Part shown: piece after piece, positions 30,683 to 41,549 of the stretch
Layout of the letters: every line of letters begins with the position of its first letter
Numbering within the stretch: the first letter of the stretch is position 1
From: Campanula takesimana
Lineage: Eukaryota; Streptophyta; Magnoliopsida; Asterales; Campanulaceae
DNA length: 64,000 nt
Reading direction: 5' to 3'
Assembly: GCA_026119855.1 (NCBI GenBank)
Contig: JAOWBW010000164.1
Location: 124,001 to 188,000 of the forward strand
Notes under the pieces: model-generated
The model's database searches: none
Seen by the model: only the letters and a program-made list of their open reading frames with translations
Told to the model about the DNA's origin: nothing
Made by a program: the position numbers and the translations under genes

Positions 30683-32800
30683 TGTCGCGACCCCGGACCC
30701 CGCGGGCCCGAGACCGCGAGCTGGACGTCGACTCTAAACCAAAACGGTGAAATACCGAAGTTAAAATTCCGTTTAATACCAAAAAGGTGATGATCCAAAG
30801 TTTTAAAAATCATTTGAACAACAAGGTAAAACTAGTACAAACTCCATAAGGTTCATATACCAAAGTTACAAAATACACGAATCCTAATGACGTCAATGTT
30901 TGGTACAAATTTATATAATGTAAACCAACCTATACAACTTTCCCCAAAAGAAACGGATCCACACTCGACGTCCTCGCTCTCGTGATCAGCAAGACTAATC
31001 CTTAGCACCTGGGGGGGGGGGTTAAGGAAAAACAAAGATAAAAGAAACGGGGGTGAGATAAATCTCAATAAGTTACTAATGCAACTACATGACATGCTAT
31101 GATGCAATATACTATAAGCAATAATAAATATCACATAGCACATAGCATTTATCACATAACAGATAGCAGCGGAAATAAACACATAACAAAGGATATAGCC
31201 AAGGTTTCCAAACCGGAACATCCAAATAAAGGATCGCTGCGCAGCTTCATAATCAACCAATCATCATCTTCATAATAGCATGAAAGCCGAAGAGGAAACC
31301 CCGGTACCGGAACCAATAACATAAAAGTGTCACAAGGGACAAGGACCATGACACAAAGTCATGCCCGTTAGCCAGATACATTCACAAAGGAACGCTGACT
31401 TATCCTTTCCAAGGCCCAATCTGGAGAAGGGGTAAAGAAGGGGGCAAAACAATGGTCAACATTATAATGGACTTGGCTTTGCCATTATAATCCTTCATCG
31501 CCCAAACACACACAAAATACCAGCTGGACTTTCAAATAAATGCTAAGTAATAATATTTTAGCATGAATAAACAACTTAAGGTTCCAAAGTAGGGAACCAA
31601 TCCAAATAAATCACCACAAGGGTAAACCAATATAAACCGCACATCAAAGATGAACCACGTTCTAAAAATGATACTTAAATAAATCCCATGTCACAATCGA
31701 TCACAAGGGGATCATTCTCGAACAATAAAGTGTTCCACAACATTAACTTAAGTCAACTAGGGTGATACTTCGAGCCTAGATCGGGCTTGGACCTTAAAAC
31801 AATTCAATAACAAAGAGGCTCAGAACAGCTGGTATGGGCGGTCGCCCAAAACCCAACCCCAAGCCCAAAACCCACTGACTTCCTGGGCGGTCGCCCAACC
31901 CAATAGTGGGCGGTCGCCTACTCACTTTGGTCAAATCCTCCGGATCAACTGATCTCATGGGCGGTCGCCCAAACCCATCATGGGCGGTCGCCCACGCACC
32001 CAGGTCGCCGGAAAACGGCCAAAACCAACTGGGTTTCTCCCAAATTTTCCACCCAAACAACATAACTCAAACCAAATGCTTTCAATAGGTATACTAAGGT
32101 ACCCAAACAACATCTAACACAAAAGGGGACCTTAAGAACACCATAAATGACCCCAAACCAAGGATCAAACTCAACATCAACATCAATCACCATTTTTAGA
32201 CAAAAACCCAAATGAACCCCAAACAACATCTAAACTCATCCAAACTTCAACTATAACAACAATGGCATTATATGAACATAATATGAGCATTTTGGCATAA
32301 AAATGGGGGAAAAGTAACTTACTTGCAAATTCTCAAAGTTGACGGAATTTGAATATTTTTGATTCTACGCGATCCTATCGACGATCTAAACAATGTTCAA
32401 GTTTTAAGAAATGAGAGAAGATGAGAGGAAGAAGGAGTAAATGAAGAGAGAAGGAGAGAAAGAAAAATGCTTACCCTTGGAGAGAGAGAGAGATGATTGA
32501 GCTGGGAGAGAGAATGGGAGTAGGGTGAGGGAGATGGAGTGTAAGAGGGAGAGGGTAGGAGTAGGGAGGGAGTAATTTGAAATGATACACCTAGCCCCCT
32601 TCCTTACTAACTAGCTCAACTAAGATACTCCCACTAATTTATTAAGACCCAAATAAAATGCTAGGCATAAATTATTATAACACATAAAATGCACCTCTAA
32701 TTATTTAAATAAATAATAATTTAAATAAAAAACAAGCAAATAAATAAATAATAATTATTTAATTACTAATAAAATAGAGCCTAGATTTCGGGTCGTGACA
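30683..32800 (-). repeat. 5' LTR of Tekay A
   Basis: 2118 bp. It matches the 3' LTR closely. Visible differences are a missing palindrome unit (five TGGGCGGTCGCCCA at 31835, 31884, 31907, 31958 and 31981), a deletion near 30908 and small indels. Confidence 0.95.
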
Positions 32801-32805
32801 ATTAA

Positions 32806-32937
32806 ACTTTGATTTACAAAACTTTGTATCACCTTTTGGCAATAAAATGAAATTTTTATCTTCGTAACTTTGGTGTATTGGTTCTAAGTCGACGTCCAGC
32901 TCGCGTACTCCGGGCCCGCGGGGTCGGGGTCGCGACA
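32806..32937 (+). mobile_element. Tekay C solo LTR, right part
   Basis: Completion of the solo LTR begun at 21962. 32801-32805 is the ATTAA duplication made by Tekay A. It ends with the GC-rich terminus GGGCCCGCGGGG and GTCGCGACA, followed by AAGGA (32938-32942). Confidence 0.93.
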
Positions 32938-32951
32938 AAGGAAATTAGTGT

Positions 32952-33479
32952 TTAATTCCTTATTGGAGAATTTCTTTCCAAGTGAAATACAGAGATTGAT
33001 AATTTTACAATAACGTTCATCTGTCTAAGAGTTTCACCAGGGAGTTGAGAGAAATTGTTGAATCTCTTTTGTACTTCGTATCTCTTGTTCTCCTTGCAAA
33101 CTGTGTCTCCTTCTATATGCTCTTCAATAGCATCCCATAATTCATTAGCGGTACCATAATGAATGACTTGTTGTTTCATAGCCGTGCTTAGAGTGCTTAG
33201 AAGAATGTTTATAGCTTTGCCATCATTTGCAACTCTTCTTGTTTCATCCTCAGTCCATTCTTCCCTTGGTTTCTTGATGGTTGGTTGAGCAGCATTGGTG
33301 CGCGGATTTGGATTCGCTTTCATAGGGATGTAAGTTCCATAAACCACGATGTCATGAAGCCTTTCATCGATTGAGGTGAGATGAGTTAAGATGCTGAATT
33401 TCCACACGTCAAAGTGATCTTCATCAAAGACTGGAACATGTGTGTAGTTAGCAGTTGCCGAAGGTTTTGAGTTTTCCAT
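32952..33479 (-). pseudogene. Copia A Gag, N-terminal part
   Basis: The ATG at 33479 gives MENSKPSATANY. Gag motifs: FDEDHFDVWKFSILTHLTSI near residue 18, EWTEDETRRVANDGKAINIL near 78, LSTLSTAMKQQVIHYGTANE near 96, and ELWDAIEEHIEGD. Homology changes frame near residue 160, and the ORF ends just before the AAGGA duplication of the solo LTR. The rest of Gag is at 21956-21132. Without the insertion the two halves adjoin. Confidence 0.87.
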
Positions 33480-33540
33480 ATCGAATCGGCACCCAAGCTG
33501 TTAAGCTTGAAAAACAAAAACATGTTATAAAAAGGTGTTC

Positions 33541-33552
33541 GCTCTGATACCA
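33541..33552 (-). promoter_or_regulatory. PBS of Copia A (initiator-Met tRNA)
   Basis: TGGTATCAGAGC on the minus strand, two bases after the 5' LTR end; fixes the element's orientation. Confidence 0.92.
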
Positions 33553-33554
33553 CT

Positions 33555-34973
33555 TGTTGGTCCCAAAGGGCAACAAGGGTATGGAAAATAGCTAGAGGGG
33601 GGGGGGGTGAATAGCTGTTTTAAAATTCTTTCGTACCCTTGAAAATTCAATGGCAAATGCGCACTTAATCAAATAAGAGTTATGAAATGCACCTGAGTGA
33701 GTGAGTGAAATGCACAGCGGAATAGTTAAGTAAAGTAGGCATAAATGATTAAAAGGGGCGCAACACACACTCTAAGTATTTTGGCTCAAAGTGGGTGAAA
33801 TAAGGAACTTAGGCAATTGATATAACAAACACAACACAATTCAATCCAATCAATCTACAATGAGTAAACAAGCAAATAGTGAGTAAAGATAATAATTTGA
33901 AAGTAAATGACAAGAAATTAATACGCGCTATTTGGAGAGGTTCGATCGGGAAATGATCTACGTCCTCTACCAAGATGGTTAGTCTTGGATTTCTAATGGA
34001 GATCTTATATTATGAGTGAGTGTTACAAATTACAACGTTTGAGCTTATACACTAACTCAAGATCTAATATTCTATGAAAGAACAAATCCTAGACAAAAAC
34101 CGGTGTATCTTTAAAAGAAAGATCTAAGTGATCAAACTTAAAGAGGTGCGCGTGTGATTTTAGATTCAAGTCTCTTTAGATCTTTAAGATTGAGAGCACA
34201 AGAAAACTAAAGAGTTTTTGCTTGAGATCTGGGCTAAGGATGAAGGTATGAAGATGTTCTTGAGAATTCTGGAAAATCAAAGGCAATCTTCAAATCTTCA
34301 ACAAATGCTTGAGAGAGAAATTCTGAGATTCTTAGCAACTTCAAAACGTTTGAAGTTATGGGGTATTTATAGTAGAGCCCTAAAAACTAGCCGTTGGAAA
34401 TCCCTTATGGATAAGGTCAAAGGACAGATGTGCTGTCGCTCAATGAGTGGAGCACGTGTCCTTTTATAGCCGTTAGACACATAACAAAAATATGACCGTT
34501 ATGGACAGGTGTCCTTAGATGCGGGTGCATACGTGTTATTTAACCACCGTTGGATCATTGGCGTAGTTTGAATCTCTTCAAGTCTTCATGTCTTCTATAA
34601 ATCACTGAGTGTTGAATTGTATCTTTAAAGCGCGTTGAGCCAAGGGGCGCGTGACACATGCACGCGTTGAGCCATTAGGGACGCATGAGCGATGCTAGGC
34701 GAATACTCATATGTGTGTGCCAAAGGAGGCGCATGGCGCAAGCGAGGAGCACATGGGCGCGTGGCTCAAACTGAAATTGTGATTTTCTTCAATCTTGATA
34801 TTCTAGCCCTATTCCTAAGCCTATTCTATTTCAATGGACTCCCTAAAAAATGAAGTATAAATACTTCTTACACGTGGGTCTAAAGTCCATGAAATAAAAC
34901 TTAGGTGATGGATCAATCCAATCTAATCAATCCTATTACATTGAAACTGAGATATAAGTGGGCATACCCAACA
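33555..34973 (-). repeat. 5' LTR of Copia A
   Basis: 1419 bp. Same layout as the other copy, with TATAAATA at 34371-34364. Several GCGC words intact in the 3' LTR appear here as ACGC, GCAC or GTGTG, mostly CpG-to-TpG/CpA changes. It is followed by GGTTT. Confidence 0.93.
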
Positions 34974-34978
34974 GGTTT

Positions 34979-35507
34979 ACCCTTGTCCGTGTCAAACCAT
35001 GCACTATGATCAAGTTTAGGGCACTCCTATGACCGACCAGTTAGGCCATCATTTAAAGTGAATTTTTGGCGCCATCTGCTCGTCGACGCGGAACTGTCAT
35101 AACTTTTGACTCCGGTAGGTTTTAACAGTCATAGGGACTTTCTGGTACTTTCGCCTAATTAGGTCAATTTACCCATATTTGACCCTCCTAGGTCAAAACA
35201 CTCATCCTGAACAATCTAGGTCATCTATCCATCATCTTGGACTCCCATAGTTAACCTTCCTTTGACCCGCCTAGGTCAACCTCGACCCATCAAGGTCAAC
35301 TTATCTGTGACCCGAGCTTGTGTTTTCCTACTTTCACTATTCTGTGCGAGATTGTAGATGCCATTTTTTTTCGACCGCACCGTTCAACATGTCCCTTTCG
35401 GTTGTCCCTTAAAATTCACAAGGTTTGATTGCATTAATGCGTTGTTTAACAAAGTGCAAAACAACTACAGAATCACTTAGGTTTGGTTAATTAAATGGTG
35501 GATTCCG
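34979..35507 (+). other. Tat A leader, second part
   Basis: Resumes after the Copia A duplication. 35140-35320 carries diverged copies of (T)GACC-N-CTAGGTCAA, the same words as the minisatellite in the Tat B leader (53155-53475). It ends near the first gag-like frame. Most of gag is missing between here and 35560. Confidence 0.7.
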
Positions 35508-35786
35508 ATGAGAATATGGGACCCTTTCCTGAATTGTCCGTTTGGGAGAGTGCCCGAATTGCCCGAATTGTCCGTTTGCAAGTTCCATAAGGCTACCGGT
35601 CACGACACCAACTCATGTCACCAACTCAAAGATATGATCCAAGATCTCATAGACTCTAAGCAGCTAGGGGTTCCTAATGTAGTGACAAACCCCCTCCCAA
35701 CCGCGGGAGGAGGGATCGATGTAATAGAAATAGCTAGTGACTACTCGTATAGTCCCAAATGTGGGCGAGAGCACTCTAAAGTTTAA
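35508..35786 (+). pseudogene. Tat A Gag remnant (zinc-knuckle-like end)
   Basis: Only the C-terminal end of Gag remains: CKFHKATGHDTNSCHQLKDM, the CX2H...HX4C-type motif found at the end of Tat Gags, then IQDLIDSKQLGVPN. The leading 25 residues carry a duplicated GRVPELPELS-like sequence and do not resemble Gag. The several hundred N-terminal Gag residues expected in this lineage are absent, so a large deletion joins the leader to the end of gag. Confidence 0.75.
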
Positions 35787-36327
35787 TAATGAAATTTCTT
35801 TCTGTTACATGTTGTCTTGGGATCAAATACTAGATAGGAAGAATAATAAAGAAAAGGAAGATGTTAATCTACTTACCCGCTCCGGTCGAGTCATAATCAA
35901 CAAAGATCCAAGAGTAGAAGAGCCATCATCTTCGAAAGAGCCCGAACCCGTTGAGCTTGACGATCCACTTCTTAAACAATTAAAGAAAACTCAAGCCAAC
36001 ATTTCCATATGGGATCTGTTAGGCTCATCTCATAAGCATCGAATGATGATCTCAAAAGCTTTAGCCCAAGTCGAAGTGCCCAAAGAAATAACTCTCGAAG
36101 AGTTAACACAAATGGTAGGCCAAATCCAATTTGGCAATGTGATCACATTTACCAACATAGATCTACCACAGTATGGTAGAGGACACACCGAAGCTCTTTA
36201 CATAACCGCAAGGGTCCATGGGCATCGAATCCCCACAATCCTAGTAGACAATGGGTCTGCCATAAATGTCTTACCGAAGAAAGTCATGGTAACGCTTGGC
36301 CTCACCTCGAGACAGCTAAAACCATAA
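35787..36327 (+). pseudogene. Tat A protease region
   Basis: Conserved pre-protease stretch (LLTRSGRVI; ISIWDLLGSSHKHRMMISKA) followed by the retropepsin motif ILVDNGSAINVLP with active site D-N-G, the form usual in Tat-type elements. A TAA at about 36325 interrupts the frame after SRQLKP, where related elements continue into LTVR-FD. Confidence 0.83.
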
Positions 36328-36927
36328 ACTCTTACTGTACGAGAATTTGACTGCACTGCACGCTCACCTATATGGGCGATCACTGTAACAGTAGTAGTGG
36401 GAGAGATAACTACAAAGGCAGAATTCCAAGTCTTTGACATCCCCTCCTCTTTTAACCTTCTTCTAGGACGCCCATGGCTACATCAAACGGGAGGAGTACC
36501 ATCGACTCTCCATCAATGTGTCAAGTTTAAACACAAAGACACAATAGTCACCATACTTGGGGAACTAGTCACTGCTAGCCCGATCTTAGAAATTCAGAAT
36601 GAGGCAGCCGACCACCTCTTCAATGGATTCGAAATCCAAAAGGAAAGTAGTGTCGAGATGGTAGAAGTGAACAATGAAAATGATTATTCTAAGGCGATTC
36701 CATTCTCTGGAACACGCCCAGTACTTAACATGATGCTAAAAGAAGGGTACTTCCCCGGTCTTGGACTCGGCAAGCATTTACAAGGGATAAAAGAACCACC
36801 ACCTATCGTTCTATACCCCCCAGAATATGGTCTAGGGTATGTGTCACCACTCAAGGGCATCCCTAAATATGAAAGGGATTGGACTTCATACATTGTGCCC
36901 CTGCACCGCCCTATCGAAAGACTCTAA
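36328..36927 (+). pseudogene. Tat A protease end and G-patch domain
   Basis: Continues with FDIPSSFNLLLGRPWLHQTG (protease C-terminal strand, LLLGRPWLH). About 120 residues on comes MMLKEGYFPGLGLGKHLQGI, a G-patch motif. A G-patch between protease and RT is characteristic of Tat/Ogre-type gypsy elements and may bind RNA. YGLGYVSPLKGIPKYERDW follows before the stop at 36927. Confidence 0.83.
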
Positions 36928-37649
36928 ATGGGTACTTTGTGTGCGAGGGGGAAAACTTGCCATACTTCATGTTCCCTGAACCATGTATCGACCATAGGGG
37001 GGAGCGCCAACCGGGCTTCGAAATCTTCGGTGACTGTGATCCATACTCGCTTGAAACAGAACAGATGCAATTCTCGTGGCTACCTCGAGAATTAGGGGGT
37101 ACTAAGGCCGAAGCATTCAGTGAGTGGGACTTTGTGTTCGGAGAAGACCTACTGTGCCAATTTCTCAACCTTTGCAAGCTAGAGGATACTTAGATTAATG
37201 CAATAGACAAGGGGGACGCTCTGAACCGAGACTACACCAAGCTCATCAAGAAGAGTGACGAGCCTATCCAGAATTGGTACACAACTGGGGGACCCATAGC
37301 AAGTGAAGACTTCCTGATCAAGGAATTAGGATGTACTCCCCATCCCCATAGAGAAAGAAAATTTATAACTCTTACCCTAGAGTCAGATACCACTACTGAT
37401 GAGCTCACCCAAGAGGACTTGGATGCCATCGCGGAACATGTATTCCCTTACTTTCTTAATGAAAAAATAGATCTTTCTGAGTATCCCAAGATTGCTAGCG
37501 TCCTAAATGATGAATTAACTAATAACTCTAACGAATTAGATAATAATGAGTCATATGATGAGATAGATCAAGAAAACGAACAAATCTTAAAATAAATTAA
37601 TAAGCAAGTAGGTCTTCATGGCGGAAATGGTCCTATTGATGCTGAAGAA
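36928..37649 (+). pseudogene. Tat A linker between G-patch and RT
   Basis: Two short frames. The first (to 37193) encodes YFMFPEPCIDHRGERQPGFE and DFVFGEDLLCQFLNLC; the second, to about 37590, is acidic and asparagine-rich (YFLNEKIDLSEYPK). They match the poorly conserved spacer found at this position in Tat elements. No catalytic motif. Broken by a TAG near 37191 and further frame changes. Confidence 0.6.
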
Positions 37650-38545
37650 ATGCAAACAGTTAATCTGGGGACAGACGATGATCCGAAAGAGACCAAGATT
37701 GGCAGTTTCTTCAAAGGGGAAGACCGACAAGCCCTCATAGCGCTTCTCCGAGAATTCGTAGATGTGTTCGCCTGGTCCTACAAAGATATGCCGGGGCTAG
37801 CCAATTCGATTGTTGAGTACAAGATACCGCTGCTTCCCGATTCAAAGCCAGTCAAGCAGAAACTCCGTAGAATTAAGCCAGAGTGGTCAGTACAAGTTAA
37901 GCAAGAGATAGAGAAACTCCTGAGTGTTGGGTTCATCAAAGTGATAGAGTATGCAACCTGGTTGGCTAATACTGTGCAGGTTTCCAAGGCAAATGGAAAA
38001 GTCTGTGTCTGCGTTGATTTCCGTGATCTCAATAGAGCATCTCCGAAAGATGATTTTCCTCTTCCCAATATAGACATGCTCGTTGACAATACCTCGAAAT
38101 ACGAAGTCCGCTCATTTGTAGACGGATTTGCCGGTTACAACCAGATCCTCATGGCTGAGGAGGACCAACACAAAATAGCGTTCACCACACCTTGGGGGAC
38201 ATTCTGTTATAGAGTCATTCCATTCGGACTCAAAAATGCCGGAGCCACCTACCAGAGAGCTGTAACTGCGTTGTTCCATGACATGATACATAAAGAGATA
38301 GAGGTGTATATTGATGATATGATCATACACTCCAAAGGCTTCGATGGGTAGCACTTCGTCGACCTCAGAAAGTTCTTTGAGAGGTTGAGACACCACAAGA
38401 TGAGACTTAATCCGGCCAAATGCACATTTGGGGTAGTGAAAGGAAAGGTTCTCGGGTACATAGTCACTGAGCGTGGTATAGAAGCAGACCCCGCTAAGAT
38501 CAAAGCCATCATTGACATGCCTCCACCACATAAAGAGAAGTCAAG
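37650..38545 (+). pseudogene. Tat A reverse transcriptase
   Basis: RT motifs in order: FVDVFAWSYKDMPGL, CVDFRDLNRASPKDDFPLPN, GYNQILMAEEDQHKIAF, FCYRVIPFGLKNAGATYQRA and the catalytic YIDDMIIHSK. A TAG at 38349-38351 follows GFDG; the domain continues in frame (FFERLRHHKMRLNPAKCTFG; VLGYIVTERGIEADPAKI) to a frameshift near 38545. In FVDGFAGYNQ the first catalytic Asp position is retained. Confidence 0.88.
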
Positions 38546-39030
38546 GGATTCATGGGTCGCTTTCAGTACATTAGTCGTTTCATTAATCAACTCACGATGA
38601 TCTACGAGCCCATTTTTAAGCTCCTCAAGATGAGTGCATCCTTAGAATGGACCAAAAAGTGCCAAGAAGCCTTTGAAAAGGTTAAGGAATACTTAGTGAG
38701 TCCGCCAATGATGGCTCCACCGCATAAGGAGAAACCATTAACCTTGTACCTCACAGTCAATGATACTGCATTAGGGGCTATGCTAGCACAAGAGAAACCC
38801 GGTTCAAAGAAAGAGAAGGCCGTGTACTTTGTCAGCCGTCGCTTCCAAGGGGATGAATTGAATTACTCTACATTAGAAAAGTCGTGTGCTACACTGGTAT
38901 GGGTAGCTGAGAGACTAAAGCCGTACATGGAGGCATTTCCTGTACAACTGATCGCAAGAATGGACCCAATGATGTACATCTTCGAGAAGTCGCATGTCTC
39001 CTCTAGGATAGCCAAATGGTAATTCATACT
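38546..39030 (+). pseudogene. Tat A RT connection and first RNase H
   Basis: Frame 38552-39022 carries GRFQYISRFINQLT, then the first RNase H: LTLYLTVNDTALGAMLAQ, AVYFVSRRFQGDELNYSTLE, SCATLVWVAERLKPYMEAFP. The first acidic residue is replaced (LTVNDTALG where functional copies have Ser-Asp or similar), which suggests a degenerate RNase H as is usual for the first RNase H of Tat elements. It stops at 39020-39022. Confidence 0.8.
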
Positions 39031-39165
39031 CGCGGTGTACGATATCACATACCTCACACAGAAATCCGTGAGAGGAAGAGTCTTCACGGATCATTTAGCC
39101 GAATTTCCATGCGATGAAGCGAAGGGGGCAAACCCGCGATTCCCTGATGAGGACATCATGACAAT

Positions 39166-39640
39166 AGCAGAAAATAAATGGCGATTATTTTTTGACGGCG
39201 CAGCCAATAAATGGGGATATGACATTGGCATGTTACTAGTAGATCCCTCAGATTTCTACACTCCACTTGCAATCCGCCTTGACTTTGAGGCCACTAACAA
39301 TATTGCCGAGTACGAAGCTTGCATAGCGGGGCTTGAAGCAGCCCTATAAAGAAATGTGACCGAACTAGAAGTGTATGGAGATTCACAACTTATAATCTAT
39401 CAGTCACTCAAGAAGTGGAAGGTACAAGATCCTACACTCCAGAAATATAACGACCATCTCTAAGACTTGGTCAAACAGTTCAAAGAGTTCACTTTCTACT
39501 ACCTTCCTAAAGATAAGAACCGCTTACCAGACTCGCTAGCCATGCTAGAATCACTTGTGGAGATTCCCGAATGGACTGAGGTTAAGACCTTCAAAGTCAC
39601 GAGGTGAACGACTCCTACTTATTACTCAATCATAGACCTG
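39166..39640 (+). pseudogene. Tat A additional (archaeal-type) RNase H
   Basis: NKWRLFFDGAANKWGYDIG, then NNIAEYEACIAGLEAAL, a TAA, and ELEVYGDSQLI: the D-E-D residues of the second RNase H that Tat-lineage elements carry between RNase H and integrase. At least three in-frame stops (about 39347, 39461, 39605) interrupt it. Confidence 0.82.
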
Positions 39641-40099
39641 TGCGACTTCAAAGAAGAGTGTGGACTTGTCTCCGTGAAGGCCTTGGACGATAAACCTTGG
39701 TATTATGATGAATGGCGTTTCCTCCTAGATGGAACATTCCCATCAGACGCATCACCTAAAGAGAAGATAGCCCTCAAATGGTTTGCCGCCCAATTCATTA
39801 TTATAGGTGATCGCCTCTACAAGAAACACCACGAGCAGTGTTTACTTTGTGCCGACGAACATAAAGCCACAGAAATCATGGACCAAGTCCATCAAGGAGT
39901 CTGTGGAACCCACATGAATGGCAATATGCTAGCAAAGAAAGTCATCCGACTAGGGTACTACTGGGCCACAATGGAAGCCGACTGCACCGACATAGTTAAG
40001 AAATGCAACAAGTGCCAGATACATGCCAACTTGCAACACGCACCACCATCCGTGTTATATCCCATGACATCCCCCTGGCCATTTTCTACATGGGGAATA
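39641..40099 (+). pseudogene. Tat A integrase, N-terminal part
   Basis: HHCC zinc-binding domain: HQGVCGTHMNGNMLAKK and CTDIVKKCNKCQIHAN. The core then begins with SPWPFSTWGI, where Copia B is inserted (target GAATA, 40095-40099). The rest of the core is at 48524. Confidence 0.88.
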
Positions 40100-41535
40100 T
40101 GTTGGGTTTCCAAGTAACATGCGCAGCGGAAAATAGCAATTAAATTTTTTATGAAACCCAAAGCCATGGATCCGTTCATATGATTAAATCAAATACAAGA
40201 TAATGAATAGAGGAAAAACTAACCCTTGATGTCTATGAATTCTAGCTTTGATTTTGGTGAAGAACTTGAAGCTTTATCACGGACAAAATTCACGAACTTT
40301 GAAGATGATAAAATTCACCCTCTAGCGGTATCCACACCACGAACGAATATCAAGGAGCTTCTTGATCCTGGTTGCTAGACCAATAATTATGAAACACACT
40401 TTCACAATTTAATAAAGAACCATATGAAATTATTTTGTGAATTATTTTGTTCTTCAATCCAAGATGTCTTGGAACAAAATAATAACTCTCTCAAACTCTT
40501 TGGAGGCACACAAAACACTTGGGCTAATGGTCTGGCCGAACTTGGATTTTTATACACAATTAAGACCTATTCCAAATAGGAACCTTATGCTAAAAACCTT
40601 CCCAAATCGAATTAGGAAATTTTCTGCTGCCAGACCAAGCGCCCGCCTGGTCCAGACCGAGCGCCCGCTCGCTGTCCAGAAAACTCAGAATTTTCCAAAA
40701 ATTCCTTTGAGGTCCTTCGACCCTAAATTCCAATACAGTCCTTTTATTTAAGATTCGTTCTATTGTATGTGACCCTCTAGGATTATACTAAGTTGGCAAT
40801 GGGCTCAAATATGAAACCATAAGATATGATTAGGTTCTAGCAAACCGTCATACCTACCCAAATAGTATAACTAGATACAAGTTCGCATTCCTTTAGAATA
40901 TGTCACAATCCTTTTGTCCACGATGTCATTGAACACAAGTCATGGTCAAACAGTCAATTTGTCTTGTTCAATACTTTCTCGATTCCGAATATGTTGATAA
41001 TTCAAATGCTATTGATCCAATCAATCCATTCGAGTCCGGCCAAACACTTCATCAACATCATTCCTTCGAGGGGCCCAAGCTTGACATCTCTCCGTGGAGG
41101 GACAAATCCATTTAGCTTATTATTCTTCCCAACGGGAATCCGATTATGCCAATCATACCCTTTATAACTACCGTGTTAAAGTAGCGTTTGAATATGTCAA
41201 ACACAATGTTCATCAAGTGGAAGACTATAATAACTTCATGTCTAAGGATTCAAATGACATAACTAATATGAGATATATGTTCGACATAGACCATGACATA
41301 AATCTCATACAGCGGGTCATGTCCAGTACCTTGTTCCAAACAAGTACCCATAAATCTAACATGATCATCCCATGATCATTTAGCCTTTATACTAGTGCTT
41401 AACAAGTACTAGGGACGGGGATTATTATAAGTAAACATGAACAACAATAATAATCAAAACATCTCTTTATTGATATGAAATAAATGATAACAATTACAAC
41501 GTTTATTAAACGTGCCTAGGGCACCACTACCAATA
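40100..41535 (-). repeat. 3' LTR of Copia B
   Basis: 1436 bp. TATAAAAA at 40554-40547 (minus). A GC-rich pair AGCGCCCGCC at 40638 and 40660 lies 85-120 bp upstream of it in sense. GCAGCGGAA sits 23 bp inside the sense 3' end (40123-40131). Confidence 0.93.
40638..40675. repeat. GC-rich motif pair in Copia B LTR
   Basis: AGCGCCCGCC and AGCGCCCGCTC start 22 bp apart (40638 and 40660), each preceded by CCAGACC. Identical spacing in the other LTR (47621 and 47643). Confidence 0.85.
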
Positions 41536-41549
41536 ATCTCCCACTTGCC
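41536..41549 (-). promoter_or_regulatory. Polypurine tract of Copia B
   Basis: Minus strand GGGCAAGTGGGAGA directly upstream of the 3' LTR. The pol stop codon lies at its upstream edge, so the 3' UTR is almost absent. Confidence 0.75.

Larger units (their letters stand above)
23890..32800 (-). mobile_element. Tekay A: Ty3/gypsy Tekay-type chromovirus
   Basis: Element of 8911 bp with LTRs 23890-26057 (2168 bp) and 30683-32800 (2118 bp), target duplication ATTAA (23885-23889 and 32801-32805), initiator-Met tRNA PBS (30669-30680) and PPT (26070-26058). It encodes gag, protease, RT, RNase H, integrase and a C-terminal chromodomain in chromovirus order. It is inserted inside the solo LTR of the same superfamily. 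Many 1-base indels break the polyprotein. Confidence 0.95.
10580..34973 (-). mobile_element. Copia A: SIRE/Maximus-type Ty1/copia element carrying nested insertions
   Basis: LTRs of 1410 bp (10580-11989) and 1419 bp (33555-34973) start TGTTGG and end CCAACA. The target duplication is GGTTT (10575-10579 and 34974-34978). PBS 33541-33552, PPT 12000-11990. Subtracting the nested Tekay insertions leaves an element of about 13.4 kb. Order on the minus strand: gag, protease, integrase, RT, RNase H, a 1.8-kb spacer with a GCGC array, and an envelope-like third ORF. The WILDSGCSRHMTGD protease motif and the extra ORF indicate the SIRE/Maximus lineage. Several nonsense and frameshift lesions make it inactive. 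Confidence 0.93.

Noticed and set aside
40437..41375. Plus-strand frames of 67-104 codons repeated at 47420-48358
   Set aside because: They are antisense frames of the two Copia B LTRs; their conservation reflects recent LTR identity, not coding.
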